NCBI RefSeq assembly: GCF_964212655.1 | Contig: NZ_OZ156465.1 | Location: 4,650,001 to 4,714,000, forward strand | Direction: 5' to 3' | Length of the DNA: 64,000 nucleotides | Source: Candidatus Thiodiazotropha sp. LNASS1 | Lineage (GTDB): Bacteria; Pseudomonadota; Gammaproteobacteria; Chromatiales; Chromatiaceae | Shown here: positions 58,267 to 64,000 of the stretch, in pieces | Layout of the letters: each line of letters begins with the position of its first letter | Numbering within the stretch: the stretch's first letter is position 1 | The notes under the pieces: model-generated | Seen by the model: only the letters and a program-made list of their open reading frames with translations | Told to the model about the DNA's origin: nothing | Database searches by the model: none | Program-made: the position numbers and the translations under genes

Positions 58267-58664
58267 GGCTTCTCTGTGAGAATATCGAGGGATTCGGCAC
58301 CGGCACTACGTGCAGCATCGATCACCTTCACCCCCGCACCGAAGGCAGCGGCCTGGTCGCCCTTCAATCTTACATAACGCTTGTTGGGGGCGTGCAGGGC
58401 ACCGCGCAGTGTATCCTCCAGGTTGTCCAGTGTTGCCGCCCGGCCATCCACCAGCAGTTCTCCATTGGGTAACAGGGCAACCTCCACCGTGTCATCATCA
58501 ACACTTGGTTGGCTGCTTTCCGCCACCGGCAGTTGTATATCGATGGCTTCGTCTTCAATGAAGTGGGCCGTGAGCATGAAAAAGACCAACAGCAGGAACA
58601 CGATATCAATCAAGGGCGTGAGATTGAGTACCTGGCTGGAGCGTCCTTTGTACTCATACTCCAT
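58263..58664 (-). CDS. exbD: ExbD biopolymer transport protein
   Basis: 133 residues. N-terminal LNLTPLIDIVFLLLVFFMLTAHF with the functional aspartate in the single membrane helix, then a periplasmic domain. It overlaps exbB by 11 bp and tonB by 4 bp. Works with ExbB as the proton-driven motor for TonB. Confidence 0.94.
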   Translation of the reverse strand: MEYEYKGRSSQVLNLTPLIDIVFLLLVFFMLTAHFIEDEAIDIQLPVAESSQPSVDDDTVEVALLPNGELLVDGRAATLDNLEDTLRGALHAPNKRYVRLKGDQAAAFGAGVKVIDAARSAGAESLDILTEKP

Positions 58665-59316
58665 CGGTGATGTTCTCCCACTGGTGAGTCTGTTGCACCT
58701 CCGTGGTGAGTGCGGGTTCGAGACTACGTCTCTCCAGTAGCAGCGCGATACAACGGCTTATTTTCTTCGCCCGGCGTTCGACACTCCCTTCCAGAAAATG
58801 CAGCATCAGCAACAGCGGTATGGCAACCGCGAGTCCCACACCGGTAGTGATCATGGCCTCCCAGATCCCACCGGCCAGGGCCTGGGCATCCACTTTGCCC
58901 CCCGCCTGCTCGATAACCATGAAGGCCTTGATCATGCCGGTAATGGTGCCCAGCAGACCAAGCAGGGGAGCGGTGTTGCCGAGTATGCCTAGGGTGCGCA
59001 GGCCGAACTCCATGCGCTGGATCTCCTCGCCACGCACTCGCTCACCCACGCCTCGAAGGTCTTTCACATCCTCGGATTGTGCCTCTACAACGGCACGGAT
59101 CACGTTTGCTTCCGGTCCCTTGAGTGCTGCAATCTGCTGTTGGGCCTGTGAGTCATCGAGTAGTTGTCCCAGTCTTGCCATCCAGCTTTTGGGCAGCTGC
59201 CGCAGGCGTAGAAACAGAAAATAGCGTTCCAGCACAATGGCCAGTCCTATGGATGAGTAGAGGGCAAGGATCCAGATAACCGGCCCGCCCTTGGCAAGGA
59301 GTTCAGTGATGTTCAT
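58654..59316 (-). CDS. exbB: ExbB/TolQ/MotA-family proton channel
   Basis: 220 residues from ATG 59316, whose last bases overlap the previous stop (ATGA). Three membrane segments: GPVIWILALYSSIGLAIVLERYF, then LGILGNTAPLLGLLGTITGMI and ITTGVGLAVAIPLLLMLHFL. Proton channel of the TonB motor; coupled on both sides in the operon. Confidence 0.94.
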   Translation of the reverse strand: MNITELLAKGGPVIWILALYSSIGLAIVLERYFLFLRLRQLPKSWMARLGQLLDDSQAQQQIAALKGPEANVIRAVVEAQSEDVKDLRGVGERVRGEEIQRMEFGLRTLGILGNTAPLLGLLGTITGMIKAFMVIEQAGGKVDAQALAGGIWEAMITTGVGLAVAIPLLLMLHFLEGSVERRAKKISRCIALLLERRSLEPALTTEVQQTHQWENITDGV

Positions 59317-60023
59317 GGTGTGATCCATCCTAATGCGGTGGCACAACCGATCATGACGAGCAGTCCGATGCTGGTGTTTTCCAGGGCGGTGCGGTGGTGT
59401 GCCAGGTGATGTCTGATCTGATGCCCGAAATGGGCCACGCCGAAGGCAAACAAAAGGGTTGGAAAAATGACTGCGCCCATGGCGAAAGCGACACCCAGGG
59501 ATGCTCCAGAGAGGATACTGGCGCTTGTAGCCGCGGCAAGGATTATCGTTGTCAGCGGCGCGCAGGGGTTGAATGCCATGCCCAGCCCCATCAAGTAGAG
59601 GCCCCCAGGCAGACCGCCATGGCTCATGTGACGGTTCTTCTGAGGTGGTATGTTCTCGAATGTTACGGTGCGCGTGCTGGGGCAGGCCGATTTACATCCG
59701 TTGTTGCGGCGTCGCCACAGAATGGAGAGCGCCACCAAAATCGTAGCGCCACCCAATAACCAGCGAGCCCAGGGGCCGGCTACCAGATCTTCCACCCAGA
59801 GACCGGACCAACCCGCCGCTCCCGCCAGTAAAGTGTATCCACTGATGCGTCCCAGGGAGAATGGGAGCAAGGTGCGCCAGGCGCCTGCAATACCATTGTC
59901 GTTGGTGGTGAAGACAGGCCCCAGATAGGGAAGACAGGCGACATTGCATGGGCCGGCACCGAAACTGAGCCCCAGCAACAGTGCGGCACCGAAGCTGAGG
60001 CTGACCGGTTCAATGGGTATCAT
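59313..60023 (-). CDS. CcdA/DsbD-like (SafE-type) membrane protein
   Basis: 236 residues from ATG 60023. About six membrane helices. Two cysteine motifs are placed as in the CcdA/DsbD electron-transfer family: FGAGPCNVACLPYLGPVF in the first helix and GLGMAFNPCAPLTTII in the fourth; the loop also has CKSACPST. Family members pass electrons across the membrane or carry sulfite/metals. Overlaps both neighbours by 4 bp, so it works with the polyferredoxin protein before it and the TonB motor after it. Exact cargo unknown. Confidence 0.75.
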   Translation of the reverse strand: MIPIEPVSLSFGAALLLGLSFGAGPCNVACLPYLGPVFTTNDNGIAGAWRTLLPFSLGRISGYTLLAGAAGWSGLWVEDLVAGPWARWLLGGATILVALSILWRRRNNGCKSACPSTRTVTFENIPPQKNRHMSHGGLPGGLYLMGLGMAFNPCAPLTTIILAAATSASILSGASLGVAFAMGAVIFPTLLFAFGVAHFGHQIRHHLAHHRTALENTSIGLLVMIGCATALGWITP

Positions 60024-61075
60024 GACGATTCTGCCTTCGCTGACATGGGCCGTTTTTTGTACCAGGCGATGAGATTGTCTATTTCCCATTGGGTTTGCTG
60101 TTTCTTACGCTGCTTGAAGTATTGCGGACTGGAACTGAAGATCGGGAACAGGGTGTATTTCAGCTGCAGCACATCCTTGTCAGGACAGAATTCCACGCAG
60201 CGGCCACAAAGCGTACAGTCTTCGAAGGTCACATTACGGCTCTCCATGTCGGTATGGATCTCATGTATATCCATGGGGCAGGCCTTGGCGCAAAGGCCGC
60301 AGCGATCGCAACGAGGCGTACCATTCTTTATCAGACGCAGCAGACCGATTTTGCGAAAAACCGCATGCAGGGCAAGCATGGGGCAGATGCGGCAGAAGGG
60401 CTGGCGCACGGTCAGCGCCAGCGCAATCATCAGACCGAAAATAAAATCCCCCAGCAATGACATCACGATGGTGGTTGTGTTGGCGGTGTCCAGATAGAGT
60501 TGCGTGGTTTCACCGGTAGCCAGGGTGGTAAGTATGCGACTGGGACAGATGCGACAGAAGGGATCGCCCAGATCGTGATTCAGCATGCCCATGCCGGTTA
60601 GCAGGGGAAATGCGAAGACCAGCAGAAGCAAGATGAACCACTTCACCGGGCGAATTCGGCTGACCAGATCTCGGGAGAGTGACTCGTGACGCTGCAGACC
60701 GAGTTTCTGACCAATAATCTGGAGGATCTCCTGGAAGGTGCCCAATGGGCAGATCCAGCCACAGAAGGCCTTGTTCAACACTACGAAAAAGAGCAGGAAA
60801 GTGCCCAGGGTAATGAGCGTGGGCATGACGCCCATCAGCAGGTTTCCCCCTTTGGCGATTGCCTCGCCCAGGCGGTGATCCATCTGGTGCTGGATCGGTA
60901 TCAAGGTACATAGATCGGAGCCTTGAAAATCGTAAGCACAGCTCAGGGCGGGTAGGGCACCGCTGATCTTATCTTCCAGATAGTAACCGGTGATGAGCCC
61001 GCCGTAGACAAAAAAGATAAAGGCGCCAAGCTGTACGATTTTGCGTAATACGGAAAGGTTGATCGGATTACTCAT
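60020..61075 (-). CDS. NapH/NosR/CcoG-like 4Fe-4S membrane protein
   Basis: 351 residues from ATG 61075 with GGAAAGGAG upstream. Four to five membrane helices, Cys motifs CGWICPLGTFQE, CRICPSR and CRICPML at membrane ends, then two classical 4Fe-4S motifs (CDRCGLCAKACP; CTLCGRCVEFCP) in the C-terminal cytoplasmic part. Such proteins pass electrons from quinol or cytoplasmic donors to a periplasmic acceptor. Within this operon it probably reduces an imported metal or its periplasmic carrier. Confidence 0.85.
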   Translation of the reverse strand: MSNPINLSVLRKIVQLGAFIFFVYGGLITGYYLEDKISGALPALSCAYDFQGSDLCTLIPIQHQMDHRLGEAIAKGGNLLMGVMPTLITLGTFLLFFVVLNKAFCGWICPLGTFQEILQIIGQKLGLQRHESLSRDLVSRIRPVKWFILLLLVFAFPLLTGMGMLNHDLGDPFCRICPSRILTTLATGETTQLYLDTANTTTIVMSLLGDFIFGLMIALALTVRQPFCRICPMLALHAVFRKIGLLRLIKNGTPRCDRCGLCAKACPMDIHEIHTDMESRNVTFEDCTLCGRCVEFCPDKDVLQLKYTLFPIFSSSPQYFKQRKKQQTQWEIDNLIAWYKKRPMSAKAESS

Positions 61076-61863
61076 AGCTCCTTTCCTCCACTTCTCTTGA
61101 TACGGCCAAGGAAACCACCGGCGATAAAACCGATGCCGACCACCAATAGACCCAATCGGGTTGATTGCCAATGAGCGGGATTGACACGATAGTCGGCATC
61201 GAGTTGAGTGGTGTAGCGCCTATCCCCTTCAAGGTATTCGCTGCTGACGGTGAATTGACCGAGCCTTTTATCCCGTTCTCCTTCGATCATGCCGGGAAAG
61301 TCGTCGGGGATCTGAAAAGAGACCCGACCGTGGGAATCGGTAGTCGATGATAGCTGGGTGCCGTTGGCGGTATTCAGTCTGACCTCAAGGTCATTGACCG
61401 GTTTACCGTTGAAACGGACCAAATAACCCCAGGTCTGTAATGAGTGATAGCGATAGTGCTCCCGTGGAATCGGATCGGGTACAATCTCAAATTCGGTCTT
61501 TTGTTTCGCCACCAGTTGGGAGGGACTCTGTTTGCTGGGGCGTCCGAACCTGTACTCGTAACGAATCACTGCCTCTTTGTGATCACCCCAATCCTTTTCC
61601 GCCACGATGGCGTGGTAGTTGTCGATTCCGGTCATCGGTATCGTCACAGCATTGTGATCGAGGGTGAGTTGTTGGGTTGAGAGATCCGGTTTCCAGAGAG
61701 TGATGATAGCGCCATCACCATTCTCCAGGACAATTCGCTTTTCGCCGCGGTGATCATGGGCGGGTTGGGGGGGCTTGGTTGCGTCCCCGCCCTCCGCACC
61801 GATTGCAACACCGGCGAGAGAGAGCATATAGGCAGGGATAACAACACCTAACAGTTGATGCAT
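61072..61863 (-). CDS. Periplasmic DUF4198-like protein with C-terminal anchor
   Basis: 263 residues. Signal peptide (MHQLLGVVIPAYMLSLAGVAIGA), a histidine-containing segment (PAHDHRGEKR), then a carboxypeptidase-regulatory/Ig-like fold (LVRFNGKPVNDLEVRLNT...TDSHGRVSFQIPDDFPG). A membrane helix near the C-terminus (LGLLVVGIGFIAGGFLG) faces inward with basic residues. DUF4198-type proteins occur with nickel/cobalt transporters. It starts 12 bp after the receptor gene and overlaps the polyferredoxin gene by 4 bp. Confidence 0.75.
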   Translation of the reverse strand: MHQLLGVVIPAYMLSLAGVAIGAEGGDATKPPQPAHDHRGEKRIVLENGDGAIITLWKPDLSTQQLTLDHNAVTIPMTGIDNYHAIVAEKDWGDHKEAVIRYEYRFGRPSKQSPSQLVAKQKTEFEIVPDPIPREHYRYHSLQTWGYLVRFNGKPVNDLEVRLNTANGTQLSSTTDSHGRVSFQIPDDFPGMIEGERDKRLGQFTVSSEYLEGDRRYTTQLDADYRVNPAHWQSTRLGLLVVGIGFIAGGFLGRIKRSGGKEL

Positions 61864-61875
61864 GGGATGCTTTCC

Positions 61876-64000
61876 TTAAAATTTATAGGTGTAACTCAGC
61901 ATGGCGCTGCGCGGAGAGGCAGCCGAGAAGGTCTTATCGCCGCTGGTGCTCTTCTTGACTTCGAGGGCGTAGAGCTTGTCGAACAGGTTTTCCACGTTCA
62001 GTGAGAGAGCGTGAGAACCGGTTTGATAACTCAGCAACAGGTTCGTGACAAAATCATAGCCGCCATACTTTTCCGTATTGGCATTGTCGACGTAGTAGCT
62101 GCCCCAGCTGTTGCTGCGTAATACCGCTTTGAAACCGGCCGGGTGACTGTAGCCCATGCCGAGGCCGTATTGTTGCCTGGGTATGAAGGGAAGCTGATTG
62201 CCGGAGCGATCGACCGGTGTTTGGGTTCGGCCTGTACGCACCAACTCCTCAAAGTCAGTGAAGCTGTAGTCGCTGTAAGCAAAACTGCCTTCCAGCCAGA
62301 AATGGCGGTTGAGATCGTAGCGCCCGCTTAACTCCAATCCCTTCTTCAACGTCTCGCCGGCATTTTGAAACTCTGTGGTCAGATCCTCATTCAATACCGA
62401 AACGATCTCGTCACTGACCGTGGTGCGGTAGAGGGCCAGGTCGAAGGACCATGCTTGAGCACGCCCCTTCAAACCGATCTCCACATTGCGTGCGGTGGCG
62501 GCATCAAGTTTCGGGTTGCTCTGAATCTCCGACTCCGATGGGACCTGTCCCGACTGGGCGACGACAGTGTAAAGATTCAACAAATTGCTGAGTTCATAGG
62601 TCAGGCCCAGCTTGGGTGAGAAGAGGTTGAAGGTCTTATCTGTATTGGTGATCTCCGGGGTATCGAAGAAGGTATAGCTTGCGGCGCCCCAGCTGTATTC
62701 GCCATAGGCGGTATTGTCGATATCGAAGTGGTTGCGATCGTAACGAAAGCCGATGTCGAGGGTGGTGCGTCGATTCGGTTGCAGGGTCTCCTGGATAAAG
62801 AAACCGTACAATGTATTAGTCGCATCCTCCTCCTCGAGTAATTCGCCGGCTTCATCGGAGTTGGTATGCAGGATGGTTTCAGGCCCCATCGGATTCCAGG
62901 GGGGCGGCGGGCTGGTTTCAACATCCGCGTAGGTGAATTTTTTTGCCCCTTCAGTGTTGTCGCGCCGGGCGGTCACGCCTGCAACCAGGGTACTGGGGCC
63001 CCAGAGTTGGTGCTTGTAGGCCATCTCGAGGTCTGTGCCGAGCACGAGCGTGCCGGGATTGTCGTTGATTGCGCCGGTGACCGGATGGTAATGGTCCCAG
63101 TGATTGGCGTAGATACGCGGTTTCAGGGTCAGGTCGCCCATCTCCTGTTCATAGCGGGAGTTGAAGAACCAGATGGTCGAGTAACGGCCGCTGTGCTGCC
63201 AGGGACTGCTGGTGGTATCTTTCTGCTCTCCACTTTCGAGGTAGCTTTCGAATTCGCTCTCATCCATGGACCCCGGGATCTGCAGATCCGCCTCGTGATA
63301 GCTCAGCTCAGATTCCAGGGTGGCGCCGCTATCGAGCAGATAACCGTGTTTGAATGCGAGCTGCTTGGACTCGAATTCATTCCATTCCCGCCAGTTGTTA
63401 TCGCTCTTACGGTAGGAGGCCGTGAGAGAGTAGGCATTGCTGTCATCGAGATCACCAGCAAGACGGCCATGCAGATTGCCTTGACCGAACTCACCGACAC
63501 CCAGTTTGATGCGGTTGCTGTCGGTATCGAACACCGACTTGGAAATGATCTGAATGGTGCCGCCGGAGGAACCGGCACCGAACAGTGATCCAGGCCCTTT
63601 GGTGATCTCGATGCGCTCGATATCCTGGGTATCGATAAAGTCGAAACGGGAGAAGCTGTCCGGGTCGGTCATCGGTACGCCATCGCGGATGACCATGATC
63701 TCCCGAACGCCATAATTGGCCTTCTGCCCGGCACCGCGGATGATAAGACGGCTGTCATAGGCAGAATTCTTGGAGTTGATCAGAACGCCGGGGCTGCCCT
63801 GGATGGCGTCCTTGATATTGAACATTTTTTCGCTTTCGATGCGCTCGGCATCGATCACGTCGATGGAACCGGCAACATCCTGGGTGCGTCGTTCGACGCG
63901 GGAGGCGGTGACACTGATGATGTCATATTCTTCATCGGTATCTGGCTCTGCAACTTCATTCTCATCAGCGGCGGATATGCTGAGATGAAAAAGGGTGAGA
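61876..64000 (-). CDS. TonB-dependent outer-membrane receptor (N-terminal edge outside window)
   Basis: An open reading frame to the window edge, 707 residues visible. Near the edge the translation gives the end of a signal peptide (LFHLSISAADE), a TonB box-like EEYDIISVTASR, the plug domain (MFNIKDAIQGSPGVLINSK...IMVIRDGVPMTDPDSFSRFD... EITKGPGSLFGAGSSGG) and a long beta-barrel ending in aromatic YTYKF. Substrate not identifiable. It is the first gene of the operon, followed by proteins that could process or reduce the imported ligand and by its own TonB motor. Confidence 0.93.
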   Translation of the reverse strand, partial: LTLFHLSISAADENEVAEPDTDEEYDIISVTASRVERRTQDVAGSIDVIDAERIESEKMFNIKDAIQGSPGVLINSKNSAYDSRLIIRGAGQKANYGVREIMVIRDGVPMTDPDSFSRFDFIDTQDIERIEITKGPGSLFGAGSSGGTIQIISKSVFDTDSNRIKLGVGEFGQGNLHGRLAGDLDDSNAYSLTASYRKSDNNWREWNEFESKQLAFKHGYLLDSGATLESELSYHEADLQIPGSMDESEFESYLESGEQKDTTSSPWQHSGRYSTIWFFNSRYEQEMGDLTLKPRIYANHWDHYHPVTGAINDNPGTLVLGTDLEMAYKHQLWGPSTLVAGVTARRDNTEGAKKFTYADVETSPPPPWNPMGPETILHTNSDEAGELLEEEDATNTLYGFFIQETLQPNRRTTLDIGFRYDRNHFDIDNTAYGEYSWGAASYTFFDTPEITNTDKTFNLFSPKLGLTYELSNLLNLYTVVAQSGQVPSESEIQSNPKLDAATARNVEIGLKGRAQAWSFDLALYRTTVSDEIVSVLNEDLTTEFQNAGETLKKGLELSGRYDLNRHFWLEGSFAYSDYSFTDFEELVRTGRTQTPVDRSGNQLPFIPRQQYGLGMGYSHPAGFKAVLRSNSWGSYYVDNANTEKYGGYDFVTNLLLSYQTGSHALSLNVENLFDKLYALEVKKSTSGDKTFSAASPRSAMLSYTYKF

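Overview
The window comes from a gammaproteobacterial sulfur oxidiser. It opens with dsrA and dsrB (the oxidative, reverse-type dissimilatory sulfite reductase, inferred from the gammaproteobacterial context). Its core genes follow the gene order known around gyrA in Pseudomonas (yciK-mupP/gph-ubiG-mtaD / mtnA-gyrA-serC-..-pheA-hisC-tyrA-aroA-cmk-rpsA-ihfB). The mix of rDsr, ppk, many c-di-GMP/two-component proteins and a CtaA/SCO1 oxidase locus fits the Chromatiales/Sedimenticola/Thiodiazotropha-like sulfur bacteria. The exact genus is inference.

Layout. 1-2.1 kb: dsrA and partial dsrB on the minus strand. 2.4-9.5 kb: a degenerate REC-REC-GGDEF-EAL protein, two coupled DUF697 GTPases and small proteins. 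9.7-12.1 kb: a half-copy of a miniature transposon, a Kef-type antiporter and a 57-residue orphan protein. 12.1-15.8 kb (minus): yciK, gph/mupP, ubiG and an MTA/SAH deaminase. 15.9-29.6 kb (plus): mtnA, gyrA, then a long serine/aromatic amino-acid run (serC, serA, pheA, hisC, tyrA, aroA) into cmk, rpsA and ihfB. 29.7-38.4 kb is rich in phosphate genes: phoR-phoB, a CNNM/CorC transporter, ppk, an unusual phosphoglycerate-mutase homologue and a 2-phosphoglycerate kinase. 38.5-44.2 kb: a REC-PP2C-HATPase protein and a four-gene Mla-like lipid transporter. 44.4-50.7 kb: csiV, mfd, an exported pentapeptide-repeat protein and a zinc-ribbon protein. 50.7-53.9 kb: SCO1, CtaA and, divergently, a heme-copper-oxidase subunit-I homologue that lacks the paired copper histidines. 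54.1-57.5 kb: a GGCT-like protein and a hemerythrin-PAS-PAS-GGDEF-EAL protein. 57.6-64.0 kb (minus): a tight seven-gene operon running from a TonB-dependent receptor through a periplasmic protein, a polyferredoxin membrane protein and a CcdA/DsbD-like membrane protein to its own ExbB-ExbD-TonB.

A dispersed miniature element runs through the window. It has ends GGCCTGTTAACACTAATCC and sits in CTAG-like sites. There are two full copies (40.4 and 45.2 kb), one half copy (9.7 kb) and several solo or joined ends at gene boundaries.

Most promising leads for something undescribed: the TonB-polyferredoxin-CcdA operon (a possible reductive uptake system), the CuB-less oxidase homologue with CtaA/SCO1, the Thr-variant phosphomutase paired with 2-phosphoglycerate kinase beside ppk, and the double-hairpin miniature transposon. 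No rRNA, tRNA, CRISPR or prophage genes were recognised.
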